Numbered from the stretch's first letter, positions 1 to 11,929 are shown. The stretch: 64,000 bases of DNA from Polytrichum commune (GCA_950295325.1 OX485804.1:59610533-59674532), one strand, 5' to 3'. Notes: a model not told the origin generated them from the sequence alone. Numbers and translations are program-made.

Positions 1-235
1 CGCCACCATATGTATTATATATATATATATATGATTCTTATACTTTAACAATAAAACTCCATTTGAGGAGCATTTTTTTGTTGGGAAAATGGTCATGAAA
101 AACTATGAAAAACATTACCATGTTGGGCAACTACCTGTGGTTAGGTGCAAACACAACAACATACCGGCCGGTAGGCACACACCCATGCACATGCCACATC
201 AAGTGGGTTATTTTACGACAATGCATGGGGAGAAC

Positions 236-460
236 TAACTACCACACTAATTTGAGTGATTAGTGTGGGTTACCAATTGGAGTTATAATATTTCCATGAG
301 AATATCATTTTTTTACCTAAATTATATAAGTAGTTAGTATGCACACCATAAAATATGATATAAGTTTAGCTGGTAAAAAATGATAATGTCAGCAAAATGT
401 TATAGCATCATGTAACTCCGACGGGTAACCCACACTAATTAGGCAAAATAGTGTCGTTAC
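236..460. mobile_element. Small TIR element (MITE), family unknown
   Basis: The ends are inverted copies of each other. Both carry ATTAGTGTGGGTTACC next to a GTAAC/ACACTA segment, with an AT-rich centre. Similar end motifs recur near 25000-25060 and 52500-52560. No coding capacity is seen. The target-site duplication was not resolved. Confidence 0.5.
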
Positions 461-693
461 AGATGAACTGATTCATTTCTCTAAATCATCAGTTTAGAAT
501 CAAATCTCTATGAAATGAACTAAACCATACATTGAAAATTGTTGTGTAAATTAAAAATATAGACAGTTAAATGAAAAAAACAGTTGTTAACACTCTTGAC
601 GTGGGGATGAATAATTGTTAGACAATAAAGAAGTAAGGATACAGACCGAGTTGGGTCAAATTTTTCCCTGCTCACACTTGTTTGGCGATGTAA

Positions 694-1225
694 GAGCAAG
701 CCTAGTTGTACCTGGATCTGCATCTCCATCTGGGAATGAAAAGCGACCTCCGTCCATGATGCAAATGAAGACCCATTTAAATTGCCACTCATCTTGTATT
801 GTTTTTAATACTAACATTTCAACTCTCTAAAATGATCAGTAATTTTTTGAATAACCGGTTATTCTTAACCACATTCGGATCATCTGTAACTAATAATTTT
901 CATGAAATCCCAAATCTCAATTAGTTATTTCTCAACCTCATCTGGATCATCTATAACTAGTAATTTTTCTAAGGTCTCAAACCTCAACCGGTTATTTCTC
1001 AAACTCATATAATTCATTTATAATTAACTGATTAAAATTTTATTTTTAAATTATATATAACTCTCCTTGCATATTTCTTACATATGGAGGGAGTTCGAGG
1101 CTTTTGGCATAAAATTTAATCTGTGTTTGATATTTACATTAGTGAGTGGACGGCTTCCTTGCATCTACATCTGCATTGCAAATGTTAAAGTGAAAATGTG
1201 GATGCAAGGAGAGTGGGCCTTGCTC
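694..1225. mobile_element. Harbinger-like MITE upstream of eL41 copy 1
   Basis: The element starts GAGCAAGCC and ends GGGCCTTGCTC, a short inverted terminal repeat. It lies in a TAA target: TAA at 691-693, with the second copy surviving at 1618-1620 beyond the nested SINE. The right-arm duplicate reads straight through with a single TAA near 37746, so the insertion is directly visible. A 3-bp TWA target and GAGCAAG ends fit PIF/Harbinger MITEs. The interior contains a block of the ACCGGTT repeat family at about 850-1010. There is no transposase ORF. Confidence 0.75.
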
Positions 1226-1229
1226 AAGG

Positions 1230-1606
1230 CACCACGGGCCTTGGCTTGGTGGTTAGGGCTCATGGCCCCCAATGAGGAGGTTGTGGGTTCTATTCCCCAT
1301 GCCGGCGTGGTGCTCACCACTTCAGTCCACCCAACTATGGTGGGGGGTCCTTGGACCTTGTTGTATGGGTACCTCAAAGCCCTTTGGGGGGATACCATGT
1401 CCGGTATCTTCAAGGCACTAGTGGCTAGCTAGGAACTAGTATAGTGTGTCACTATAGTGTCCATCCTTGAAAGGGGAGAGTAGTATTGTCCCAATGTCCC
1501 CTTGTCCAGTGGGCATCGGGTCATTGGCATTACGAACGGACACTTTATTCACGCCGGCCCCTTGCTAAAAAGGGACCGGAGTTTCTATCTATCTTTCTAT
1601 CTATCT
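1230..1606 (+). mobile_element. tRNA-headed SINE, full length, with target-site duplication
   Basis: The head resembles a tRNA: an A-box-like TGGCTTGGTGG near 1242-1252 and a B-box-like GGTTCTATTCC at 1286-1296, about 45 bp apart, as in RNA polymerase III internal promoters. The 3' part carries a CCTT/AAGG hairpin region near 1466, the motif ATTCACGCCGG, a CCGG-stem hairpin and a TCTATC-repeat tail. It is flanked by GGGCCTTGCTCAAGG (1215-1229) and GGGCCTTGCTCTAAGG (1607-1622), a 15-16 bp target-site duplication with one indel. It inserted at the very end of the MITE just upstream. Confidence 0.85.
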
Positions 1607-1622
1607 GGGCCTTGCTCTAAGG

Positions 1623-1817
1623 CCTTACTCAATTTACATTATGGTCAGGTATCGCCCGTAGCCGCGCGTCAACGGCAGTCTACACCGAGAAATCAGTAGC
1701 GGCAGCTTACGGTTTTAGGGTTTTGGAGTTAGGGCTTTTGTATATACGTCTCCGCCTCTTCTCTGAGACTCCTCTAACCCTGAACAAGCACACGGAGCGT
1801 CGCACAGATTATCGAAG
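1623..1817 (+). promoter_or_regulatory. eL41 copy 1 promoter and 5' UTR
   Basis: A telo-box (TTAGGGTTT, reverse of AAACCCTAA) lies at 1715-1723, typical of plant ribosomal-protein promoters. A TATATA motif lies at 1741-1746 and suggests transcription starts near 1772 in pyrimidine-rich sequence. The region is conserved in the second copy. The SINE/MITE pair ends only about 195 bp upstream of the start codon, so distal promoter elements present in copy 2 are displaced here. Confidence 0.7.
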
Positions 1818-2488
1818 ATGAGGGCGAAGGTATGTTGTCCTGTGCATTGGGTCCACCTTCTACATGTGCTCTTGTAAGTGATGTCCAGGATGTGAATTTG
1901 GCAGATGTAGTGCTCCTCTTTGATGGCTTCATGTTTCTGAGTTCTGAGCTTTGTGCCCGTTGCCATTGGAGTTCTACACTTGTTTTGTTTTTATGTGTAA
2001 ACGCTCGTTCATTGGAAGTTGCATTGAAAGCACCTTATATGAACAGGAAAACTTATTGGCTTTTCTGTTGTGAAGTGGCGTCTGTGCGTTAGGTTTGGTT
2101 AGGGTTTCGCGGTTCATTTCTGTGTCGGCTTTGCACAGTATGTTTGTTGAAGTGGACATACCTTGTTTGTGGTCTATTGGGCGATTGATCCTCGGACCTT
2201 ACGTTCGAAAGGCCTTGTACGAAGAGAAAACCCTTCGCGGGTGTCTGCTGCGAAGCGCAGCCTTTGCCTTCCCTTTTTTTCCTGTTTCTGTTAGGGTTTT
2301 TGGGGTTTTCTTCCTTCTTTTCTGGGAACAGACTGTATCGGTGAAGTGGCGTTGTTTTGTGGTTTATTGAGGTTGAAATTGAATTGCATGCTGATGTCGT
2401 ATTGTCTGTTTGTGTAAAACAGTGGAAGAAAAAACGTATGAGGCGCCTGAAGCGCAAGCGCCGAAAGATGAGGCAAAGATCGAAATAG
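1818..2488 (+). CDS. RPL41: 60S ribosomal protein eL41, copy 1 (two exons)
   Basis: Exon 1 is 1818-1829 (ATG AGG GCG AAG). The intron 1830-2422 has GTATGT and AG borders. Exon 2 is 2423-2488, ending in TAG. The joined product is 25 residues, the usual eL41 length, almost wholly Arg/Lys, beginning MRAKWKKKRMRRLKRK and ending MRQRSK, which is the conserved family sequence. eL41 is a tiny helical protein of the large ribosomal subunit near the inter-subunit bridge. The gene is far too short for ordinary ORF finding. Coding sequence is identical in the inverted copy at 36867-37546. It is probably functional: frame, splice sites and promoter boxes are all intact. Confidence 0.95.
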
Positions 2489-3559
2489 GCGGTTGTGGAC
2501 TTCGCATAGAGTGGATGGCACTTTCACAATCGTTTGTTAGCGACTAAATTGTAGTTGATGTTGCGTTTTGCTTATAACATAGAGAGCTTCGCTAGGGTCA
2601 TCTTGGAAGCTAGTCGACATAGCCAAAGCCCTTTTGTTCCTTCTTTGGTTTCTTAGCCATCAGGTCCCGGTCGCTTCGGACATAAGAGACTCTGCTATTC
2701 GTACTGAGTAAAGATGAAAGGATTTTTGGCAGTCGATGAAAGTAATTTTAGTCGATGGCGGTGACCTTCAAAATCTCAACACAGATTGGCGAGACTGGTT
2801 CGTGTGTTTGGAGATTGAAAATTGACTTGTCTATTCCTGTTCAGCTTTTAATTTGGTGTGATGTATTTAATAGTTTACACTTGGTTTTAAAGTTATCCGT
2901 ATGGTTTTTAGTTCATGGTATCTGTGCACCATCACTTCTCTTAGATTGAAATAGAACTTGAAACATATATCACAAGTCTCCGTTGCCACTTCCTTTCTGA
3001 AAAATTCCGGAAGGAAGTTAGATTGTCAGAAACGATAGGTATAAGTAGTGAGGTTTTAAGGTAGGGCGAATGGCATAACTGATCACTGATTTTTGCGCAA
3101 ATTGAATCCACTACATGCTATGTTCGAAGTGAACATCGAATTGCGCCATGACAGGAGGAAGTGTGACAATGCGTCTTCATGTGTCTACGTTTCCATAGTG
3201 AAAGTTTCACTGCAGCAATGCTGATCTCTCTCATACCTGGTGCATTTCCAGCTAGGGTTCTGGGCGCTTGGTATAGTACTGATGAGGCAATCTGAACAAA
3301 AGCAATTGTCACCTTCCATGAATGTGCTTTATTTGGATGGTTTTAGCAAGTTTACAACTTTATATATAAGTCTACAACCCGAGTTTGAGGGTCGGTTCAC
3401 ATGGGGTCCCAAGTCCGACTTAAATATCCCATAAAAAGTCCTAACATGGAGGCAAAATTGCAACTTTTGAACCTGGAGACACCATTACAATAAGATGACT
3501 TGATAATGAAGACGAATCTTGATAACTTGATGTAAAATGTTGGCGGGACTTCTATTGGG

Positions 3560-4032
3560 AGTTGGGTGTACACTCTAAACTCCGTAGAATGATATTTGTG
3601 GAAACCAAAGTGGACGTGATATTACGGAGGTTTGTAGTTACAACATAGATGCGTAGAGACAATGATTTAGTGTAGCATGTGACATAGAATACTATAATGG
3701 AAATGTCAGGATAATTTGAATTTGTTCTCTCGTCACCTATGCTAGTGTGATCCTCTCCACTTAGCCTTCCCGGGCTATGTGGCGGATGCATGCACCAACA
3801 TACAACAAGTGGCATAAGAAGAATTAGAATAAGAAGGCAACACTCTATTTGTTGACACATGGTGTAATGTGAGGTTGTGGGTTGACTTCTTTGGTGGTTT
3901 GCATTAATGACAAATTTTGTGTATATATGATAGAGAAGTGTGATGATAAGGATTGAGATTTGAACTACAAATATCCATTCTCTAGGGTTTCAGGATATTA
4001 GAGAGTGTATGACATTGTGGGGGTTGATATTA
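3560..4032. repeat. Dispersed direct repeat, copy 1 (pairs with 11930-12275)
   Basis: Both copies share a run of similar sequence, including a shared stretch around CTAGGGTTT near 3983 and 12222, and end at GGTTGATATTA. Copy 1 is longer through an insertion at about 3710-3880. Non-coding. Useful because the downstream pogo-like element interrupts only this copy. Confidence 0.7.
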
Positions 4033-4896
4033 CAGTCCACCCTCTATAAGTGTTAACAATTGGGAGTGGTAATATTGTTAACACTTATAGAAATATAGAG
4101 TTTAACAAATCAAAACATAACACGTATAAATGTAACACAAGTAAAATATTGTTATAATACCAAATGAAGTTCCAAAATACAATTGAGGAGTCTCACTCCT
4201 CCATTTCCACTCCTCTAGGATGGAAGAAGGCATCTATAGAGGTTTGAACTCTGAAGCCTTCCCCATCTCTACTGTCTTAGATTAAATTGAAAGACAGATG
4301 CAAATTGACACAAACCCTATCCACAAACCCTATCCACAAAAAAAATACAGCACCCTCAAAATTAATCAGACAAAACTCGCCGCCGCTGTCGCGGGAGACT
4401 TGGAAGGCAGATTTCGGCCAACCATAACTCACTCGTTAGAAGTCGGAATTCGACAAAACTACTACCATTGGAATCGTCTCCTCAATAGCTTTCTAATGGT
4501 ATGTGATTCGCCCTACAAGTCTGAAATTCGAAAACAACATTCTCAGAAATTCGAACGCTGGTAGACTAGCTCAACCTGCTAGGGTAAACTGAGTTGACGA
4601 GGGAGGGACTTGCAGTCAATATCCTAAACCCTAATAATTTCTAAATGGGGGGTATGTTACAGTATGTTACAGTATATTACATGTGCTATGTTACAGTTGA
4701 TTGTATTGTATGGTATTATATAGTATAATAATAAGTTAACAGATATAGAGGGCAAAATTACAAAGAGGGGAGTAGCCAATCAGTTAACACTTAACACTTA
4801 ACGTTATTGTAGTCTCCCCAAGTAGGGAGTAGAAAAAATGTTAACACTCATGGAATTTTAACACTTATAGAGGTAACACTTATAGAGGGTGGATTG
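4033..4896. mobile_element. pogo-like MITE with TA target
   Basis: The ends are CAGTCCACCCTCTATAAG and its near inverted copy, flanked by TA on both sides (4031-4032 and 4897-4898). The paired repeat near 12274 has a single TA and no element, so the insertion is explicit. The terminal CAGTnnACCnCTATAA pattern and TA target resemble plant pogo/Emigrant-type elements. CTATAAGTGTTAAC tiles are repeated inside both ends. The interior has TGTTACAGTAT-type short repeats and no transposase. Confidence 0.8.
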
Positions 4897-4898
4897 TA

Positions 4899-5537
4899 TG
4901 GAGATTAGGGTGTAGCTTTTTGCTCGACCCAATTCTCAATACAAGTGCCTCACCTCCAAAAAGCTGTCATGTAGACACCAATGTCATACTTGGGACCCTG
5001 TGTGAAGTGGTAAGTTCCAACTTCCGTGCTCTCAACATCTAAGTGACTTGGGACCCATGTCCATTGGCTTGAACCATAGAAGTATCAATTTCTATTTGTA
5101 TTACATAGGTCGTGTAAACTACGGTCACTATTGAATTTAGAATACTTAACAATCTTTAGAGACGTAGTCCAATATTTTTGTGACATGTGTCTTTATAGTG
5201 TTTGCTCTTTCATCGTCACCATACCACATACCAATCAAATTTAGGGGTTCCATTTTAAATGTAATCAAATAACACCTGCATAACTTATGCCTTCCGGTGC
5301 CCTAGCTAGGTTGCACTAAATTGTGACACACAATAATGTGGACTTATTTATCTAGTTGAATTATCGACAAGGGAATGTGGCTTTGCCATGGGAGGCTCTG
5401 TCCTAAATTGACATATTGATTATTTGGAATAATTATTATGTTGGAATTTCATTAAAATTCCACCGAGCTTCACCGAAGCTTATCCATTAAGTTATGGCAT
5501 GCACTACCCGGAAAAAGAAAAGATTAGAAAAGAAAAA
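4899..5537. other. Intergenic, no gene seen
   Basis: AT-rich sequence without a coding pattern or a recognised repeat. Confidence 0.5.
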
Positions 5538-6392
5538 ATAACGCCCGTATATAAATACCGGCATGAATATGAGTCCGTTGGCCTTACATTGATCACGGTA
5601 TTCCGTGATGCAGTATAAGGTGTTATGCCTCCTTTGGGAGGTGGGCTATGGTGATGTACTAGTTATCCTAGTTTGTTAAGGTGGGGGGACATGTGTTTGT
5701 TTATTGTCTAGTTTTCTCTTGTTTAGTACAAGGTATGTGAGGTTTTTGATAACATTATGGTGTATGCCTTTCATGAGGTTTTTAATGCTGGACTTTGGAA
5801 TTTTTAGTTTTGTGAGTTTGTCTATGGAGTGTTCATGTATGGCTCCTCTCACTCCAACTGTGATGGTAATAAGGGGGTTGGTTCTCCATCCATTATTTTG
5901 GATGGCGCTCATTAGTGGGTCATATTTGGTGTGCTTATGTGTGAGGGTTTGTTCGGGGAATCTATCATGGTAGTATGTGAATTCGATGAATTGGATTGTG
6001 TGGTTGGGGGATGGTGATATGGGTGTGTTTGGGTTGGGGCTCCGATCATGCACAAGATGTCTCGTCTTTAGTTTGGCTTGGCATTGGCATAGTTTTTGGG
6101 GGCATGTGCATTGAAGGAGCCAATATGGGACTGTTTGTTCTTGTGGTTGGTTGTTAAGATGGTCTGCATTGGTCAGGGTGAAGAACCGAGTGTTTTTATG
6201 GGCTTGTAATGTCTGAATGATGAGGTGTACTGCCTTGTTATGTCTTGCAATTCTGAGTCCTTTTAGGAATAAGTGTTCACATGTAGATAGGAGGTGGGGC
6301 CATGTGTCTCTTTCATTTTTATGGCATAATGTACAATTAGGATTTTGGTATGTGAGGGGCCAGAAGATGTTTTTCCTATGGTTGCCCTTGTA
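5538..6392 (-). mobile_element. RLE-type LINE, 5'-truncated fragment A
   Basis: Read on the minus strand, this fragment encodes the C-terminal part of the same polyprotein as the larger copy at 46365-49252. It has a C-x2-C ... H-x4-C zinc-knuckle-like segment at about 6280-6345, the ARHNKAVH stretch at about 6215-6250, then a conserved ORF at 5676-6053 with FIEFTYYHD and KYDPL. The 3' region has two hairpins (ATCACGG/CCGTGAT at 5592-5609 and CCTCC/GGAGG at 5628-5641) and a T-rich tail on the minus strand. At least one frameshift lies near the RPD motif (about 6050). The 5' junction at about 6393 abuts the 6393-7600 repeat. Confidence 0.8.
5676..6053 (-). pseudogene. Restriction-like endonuclease C-terminus of LINE A
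   Basis: This is the longest uninterrupted piece of the LINE product: 125 residues, reading FIEFTYYHD (about residues 23-31), then KYDPLMSAI, GVRGAIHEHS and a Lys/Arg-rich end. In the better-preserved copy the same region is preceded by RPDIL. RPD, then E/D in a beta-strand, then K-x-KY fits the PD-(D/E)xK restriction-like endonuclease of R2/NeSL/Dualen-type retrotransposons. Here the RPD part is frameshifted, so the domain is broken. Confidence 0.65.
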
Positions 6393-7600
6393 TTGGATAT
6401 GGAGCCTAGTGTAAAGACTTTGGGTCGAAATTGTTGCTCTCGACCATAAGCCTTGCTTTATTTTCGAGTCTCTTTGGTCTTGGACCCTAACGTAAACCCA
6501 CCCTTACTATGTGTAAAAGGAAAAAAAACGCGGAACAAGGCCGAATACTCAATGCTCATGATGACAAAACATATGTCAAATAAGTTTTTCAAAATTTTCA
6601 TCTCAAAAGTCACTTGCAAGACCTCCGTTACTAAAAATACTTGGGTGCTATTTGGTTACCTTTCTTAATCGGACACCTATATTTGATTGGTGTATGTCTA
6701 GGTGATGATCCAAGTCCAAAACCCATAAAGACATGTGGTTAAAAGAGGTTGGTCCACAATTTTAAATTTTATTAAATACTCCACACTCAATAATGAACAT
6801 AGTTGGGAGGACCTATGTATTCACTTAAGGAATCAAGAAACATACACTTTCAATAACCAAGATTGAATCAAGGTAGGTTCACTTTTCAAAAGACTACTTT
6901 TCTTTATGTTTCATCATAGATTTGCTAATGCAACACTAATGACAAAAGACGTAAACCTAAACCATTAAAGATGGAGAACAAGAATAATGAATTGAATAGC
7001 ATTCGCATACCATACTCAGAACCCCTCTTCATGCATACATAACATTACTAAAAAACTACATGATGGTTTCTTTCCAAAGAAAAAAGTTGGAATTAAACAA
7101 CTCTGATAATTTACAACTCCTTGTTGAAAAGTTCACAATACACTACTTGAATGCTCCCCTGAAATGGACAATCCCGTGATACTTTGTGCCATGGAACGTA
7201 GCCGAGGAGTTGTGTAATGCTAAGTAGAGCTGCGATACCTTAACCCCCATGCTTAAGGAACACATATAAATTAACCCAAGAGACCAAGAGATTTGTGTAA
7301 ATCAGTGTGGTGAACCTTTTCACCGGCATGCTTGACATTGTTCAACTTCCTAGCCTCTTCTTCTTTTTGCGTTTTTTAGAAGAAAAAAATGGATCCATTT
7401 CCGGGGAGATTTTGGGGCATAATCGGTCAAGGTCCTAGTGTTCCCGAGTCCAACTGGCTACATGTTGACATCTTTTGGGTTTTCTTTATTAATTTGAAGT
7501 ATGTTCCTCTAAAATGATTGGTAGTTGTCCTGAAGTCTTGAATTTTGACCGGTTACTTCTCAAACTCAACCAGTTCAGTTGTAACTAGGGGTTGGTTCCA
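6393..7600. repeat. Repeat block pairing inverted with 27040-28195
   Basis: About 1.2 kb shared in reverse complement, including segments near 7201-7440 and 27190-27430 that match almost base for base. The block ends in an ACCGGTT-family repeat (7395-7600). No coding region is seen. It may be a non-autonomous transposon or a further part of the segmental duplications. Confidence 0.8.
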
Positions 7601-7724
7601 AGGCTTCTTTTTTGCACCCATCATAAGTCAAAAGAAAGGCGTATAAAGTCTGTAATTAATCTTGCCCATTGAAAGCAAAAATTAAAAATTAAAAAATCGA
7701 GCACATGAAAAGGCAAAAATAAAA

Positions 7725-10510
7725 TTGCCAAGAAGAAAGTAAAACTATATTCATAAGTTTGACACTGGTGATCAAAATACAACATATGTATTCGCGTCTA
7801 AGGGCACTTGGGTTGCGTATTCTAAATGTGATTCTTCGATGTCATTAAGACATCAACCAATTTGAAAAGTGTTGTCAAAGAACAAGTTAATTGTAGATGG
7901 GGTCACTTTTCACATTATTAAAGAAAATTGAATATTTTTAGCTCAAATATGTTATTTTGAGCATGGAGACGCCCAATTTGTACTTCTTAAACGATTAAGG
8001 GTTAATCTAGTGGGATGAATCAACCATAAAGTTTTTGGGGGTAGGATTTAACCGGACCCTTTTGACATGTTAGCCACGAATCTTAAGCCATAAAGGGTAC
8101 CACCTAAAATGGGATGTCTCTCCTTACCCACAACAATAAGTCATCCATGGCTATTCGGTACACATTCATAACACAATGTGCATGTGGAGGTCTTTTAATG
8201 GAAGTGCTTGTCTGTAAGCAATTTTGGGAATCTCACAAAGTATTCTATATTGTCTATAAATCTACAAATCTAGCAAGTAGTTAAGATGATAGGAAACAAT
8301 GATTTTTTCATGTCAAACAATCGTCGTAAGCATGAATTTTGATGAATAGTTGTGTAATTAGCTTCATCACTAAGATAGCAAGGATCGTCATCTAGGGGTC
8401 AACTCAACTCTTTTGTAGAAATATTTGGTTTGTTTACGCTAGGGTGGGTTGTGGTTGTGGTCGTAGTTGTGGTTTACTTTCATTGGTTCTATTCCATGCA
8501 AAAAGCATAATAAACGTTAAGGCTAATCATAACCATCATGTACCTTGTCAACCCCACTATTCTATGTGGTTTACCATCTTTATGGTGGTTGTTCATGCTC
8601 ATGTGGCATCACTAAAGTCTTCTAAGCCAAGAATTAGGGACAAAGTTGAGGAGCAAACCACTTTAACATTGCAATCCAAGACCAACAAGAATACTAACTT
8701 CTTCTTGAGCCCAAGACCTACAGCAATGATAGAATGCAATTCAGAAGACCAGTCACCCTCCCCCCCCCCCCTTTCAGTCAACCAAGACCACGAAGATTCG
8801 CACAGGACAAGTGTGAATGAAAAAGAAACTGTAGTTGTGGTTGACCACTACCATGCATGACCGCCTCTACATTCGTAAGATGGATGTTGATGATCCTATA
8901 TCTCATTTTAAACGGACACCTATATTTGAGTGGTGAAAAATTGGGTGTGCATTTAAAAACGGACACAAAATAGACATGTTGAAAAGACATTGGACTATCT
9001 GCTCATAAATTATTAACCATTCTAGATACAATAGTAAACATAAGGGGGGGGGGGGGAAGAGGACCTATATGAACATTTTATAACTTGGAAAGATTCACTT
9101 TGACAATGAAAAGAATATTTGCACGAACTCCGAAAATTGTGAGGAATGTGGCTACGGACATGATATGGATTTGCTAATCATCTCTTATTAATTATGTGTT
9201 TCATGTCATACAAGAAGTGGGTGCAGAGAAGCAAAACATAAAATCCATGTTGGCATGCAAAGGAGCATGATTTGAATTATTTATGGTGATCATGAATTTA
9301 GACTAGGCCTAGTCTAAGACCAAAGACACTCCAAAATGAAGTGACCCTATTGGTTGAGACCCTAAGGTGTTTTACCTACACTAGGATTTGAGTCCAACAT
9401 ATGAAAAAAATGAAGTGTTGCTAATGTGGCATCAATTTTCTCCCCATGCATAAGTTATCTCCATTTAAGAAAATATTTCTACTAATAAAATAATTCAATC
9501 TTTAAATTTGAGAAACTAATATGGAGTTTGAAAGCAAGGTCCATTAAAAGGGTGTTGGGATCCCAAGTTTCTTGGACTCAAATCGTATCGTAAATCCATC
9601 CCTTAATCTACAACAAGTAACAAGTAAGATATGGTTGGCAAATGCCCTGGAAACTCAAATTTATGATGTTATTGCAATAAATAAATAAATAAATAAAATA
9701 TCGTCGGGGTTTGGTTTATACACTGACGTGAATGGGAGCTTGTTCCTCTATACTGTGTTCATGTTTGACCAAACGTCACTGTAAGGGTACTTCCTTCCTC
9801 TCGGAAGGTGGGCTCCTTTAGTTTCAAGAAAAAATGCAGTACCTATCATCTAGGGGGGGGGGTCTACAGGGGGTTGTTTGTTGTCTAGCTTCCTCTTGTT
9901 TAGTATTAGGCATGTGAGGTATTTAATGGCAATTTGGTGTAGATGTTTCATAAGTGTTTTGATCTCATTTTGAGTATTTTGAGTTTTTCATAGTCTTTGA
10001 TTAGTTGTTCGTGGATTGACTTGCAACCGGCTGTTCTAAGTGTTTGTGCATTAAAAATGTCCTAAATGCATTAAAATTGTTAGATGCAATAACTTCATTT
10101 GCTTGTCAAGAGTCATTTTTCCAATCCCACATCAACGTTTCACACGTTCCAACCAACCCATGTGTGATATTCCAATGTGTGGTATTATGGTATGATCCCA
10201 CGAGTCCTCATACCCAATTCTAAATTTTTGTCATTGTGTTTTTCACTGCGTGTGGCACAATATGTATGTGTTATTAGTTCCATAATATTCTCTTGATAGT
10301 AAAGAATACAAAGAAAATATACTCTACTTCTTTTTCCATTTATATAACAATGTCACTCCATCCAAATGCTTTGATAATGATGACCTCTACATATTATGGT
10401 GTCTTGACCCAATGTTCAAATGTTTAATATATGTACATATATTGTTCGTCGTGGGGTCATTAGTGTGGGACCCCCCTTTTTTTAGAACATCAACCTAGCA
10501 ACAACCACTA
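7725..10510. repeat. Left arm of second inverted duplication (pairs with 42335-49385)
   Basis: Matches in reverse complement: 7725-7853 with 49255-49385, 7850-9250 with 45000-46354, 9300-9640 with 42850-43190, and 10030-10510 with 42340-42830. The right arm carries a Harbinger-like element and a long LINE where this arm is uninterrupted. This arm carries LINE fragment B. A C12 run (8760-8771) and a G13 run (9044-9056) here are not matched in the partner. No supported gene. Confidence 0.85.
9682..10030 (-). mobile_element. RLE-type LINE fragment B (3' end)
   Basis: On the minus strand this holds the degenerate last part of the LINE endonuclease region (9880-10030, similar to 5700-5850 and 46545-46690) and its 3' UTR. 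The 3' UTR has a perfect CCTTCC/GGAAGG hairpin with a TCTC loop at 9793-9808, the conserved GTGGGCT beside it (plus-strand reading), the CCATTCACGTC motif, and a tail of ATTT repeats. The paired duplication at about 42720-42850 lacks it. Confidence 0.75.
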
Positions 10511-10529
10511 AAAGCAAATGCAATCTTGG

Positions 10530-11090
10530 GCGGGTGGACTCTTCATTGGAAACCTAAATAATGTGTGTGGGTTGATTTGAAATTAAACCCCCTACATATA
10601 AGAAATTTATAGAGAAAAACAAATGTATATGTATCAACGGTAGGCTAGAAAATGAACTCATGTATTTATACTAAGATGTTTAACATAATGTAATAGATGC
10701 CTCCACTACATATACAAAATATATTTTTTGGATTAAGTGAACATTTTTGTCATGTAATATCTACTTTCACTTTCCAATGAGAATGTCATTGAGCATTTTC
10801 TCATTCATAGCATGTAAGTCAATAATTCCATCAAGCAAACAAAGACAAGAGCATAATAAGGTAGCCACAATTCAGAGAGCGAAACTCAATTGGGCCCGTG
10901 AGTGCTTCAAGAGCCTTCGATTTGTAAAAACCTAGAACCCAAATGCAAACCCCAACAAGAATGAACAAGGTACTTGTTGAGGACTATTACCATATGGCAT
11001 CAATGAATGAAAATGTGAATTGGATGAAACTAAAACGTCTCTTGTCAAATTTTCCTCTAAACCCTTAGAGCCCCCTTTTGTACACAATCC
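10530..11090. repeat. Direct repeat, copy 1 (pairs with 23787-24350)
   Basis: Same-strand similarity over about 560 bp, from the ATTGGAAAC region to the CTTAGAGCC region. Diverged and non-coding. Confidence 0.7.
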
Positions 11091-11636
11091 AAAGAAACAT
11101 CTCTTTGTCTATTAAATAAAACTCAAAATGTGATAACATTGGGAGTTTATAAGGAATGGTTTGTGGGCCATGTGGGAAAAAAAAGGATTTTTTTGAAAAT
11201 AATGTCACTTTTGTTGCAATGTGAAAAAAACGTGAAACAAGGTTTATCCACCTATGTGTGGCCTTGTTTCTAGGAAATGGTACATGTGTAAGTTTAATAC
11301 CTATGCTAGTAGGGGGCGGGGGATGCATAGAAACTAGTTTTTAGAGGATTGGTGAGTTGAGTCATGTGCATGGGGTGGAGGTGTTGGGGTGTGATACTAT
11401 TAGTGTGTTGGCGTATGGGAGTCATGTAACGTGTGCAAATAGTTAACAATATTGTGCAAGAAAGGATGAAAAGAAGACATTGACATATGTCATGTAGCAT
11501 AAACATGCGTTTTGCTGGTTGGTGTGTAGGTACCTTGACACAAGGAACGGTTCCAAGTAGAACCCTTCTTTGTCCTCACAAACTCCCTTCTGAAATCATT
11601 TATTTTAAAATCATGTATATCAATTTACTTCAACAT

Positions 11637-11687
11637 GTCGTATGTATGTATGTATGTATGTATGCATGTATAACACACACACACACA

Positions 11688-11721
<34 letters not shown>
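11637..11721. repeat. Compound microsatellite (TATG)n (AC)n (AG)n
   Basis: Three adjacent simple repeats: TATG units at 11637-11664, AC at 11673-11689, AG at 11691-11721. Apparent ORFs across it are low-complexity artefacts. Flanks 11100-11630 hold nothing recognised. Confidence 0.95.
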
Positions 11722-11725
<4 letters not shown>

Positions 11726-11929
11726 TAGCTTTGTGGTGTCCACATAACTCACTAATCGTAGATGACGGGCCTCTGGATTCTTAAAATTAAAATTATTTTT
11801 TCTAAAAAAAATTCTTTGTAGATTGAGGACCATTTCATAGCAACTGATTTCCCTAGACAAACTCAAGATCTCCAAAGGCATTCCCAAAGTCAAAAATATC
11901 TATAATATAATAAAAACAAGCTAAACAAT

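Larger units (their letters stand above)
1..3530. repeat. Left arm of inverted segmental duplication carrying eL41
   Basis: This block is matched in reverse complement by about 35030-38620. Matching landmarks include 60-200 with 38420-38570, the eL41 gene with its intron and 3' flank (1620-3050 with 36340-37740), 3095-3290 with 35480-35810, and 3370-3530 with 35030-35170. The left arm continues to the window edge, so the duplication may extend outside. The arms differ mainly by insertions: a MITE plus SINE here, and a hAT-type MITE plus another insertion in the right arm. No extra gene is seen in 2489-3530, the conserved 3' flank. Confidence 0.9.

Noticed and set aside
1830-2422. Possible C/D-box snoRNA in the eL41 intron
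   Set aside because: GTGATGT and TTGATGG resemble C boxes and CTGA occurs nearby, but there is no convincing terminal stem and the second copy changes the would-be D box.
5704-5973. Plus-strand ORF opposite the LINE fragment
   Set aside because: Antisense shadow of the LINE endonuclease frame, which has the recognisable motifs.
11487-11893. ORFs on both strands across 11.6-11.7 kb
   Set aside because: Created by TATG, AC and AG microsatellites.
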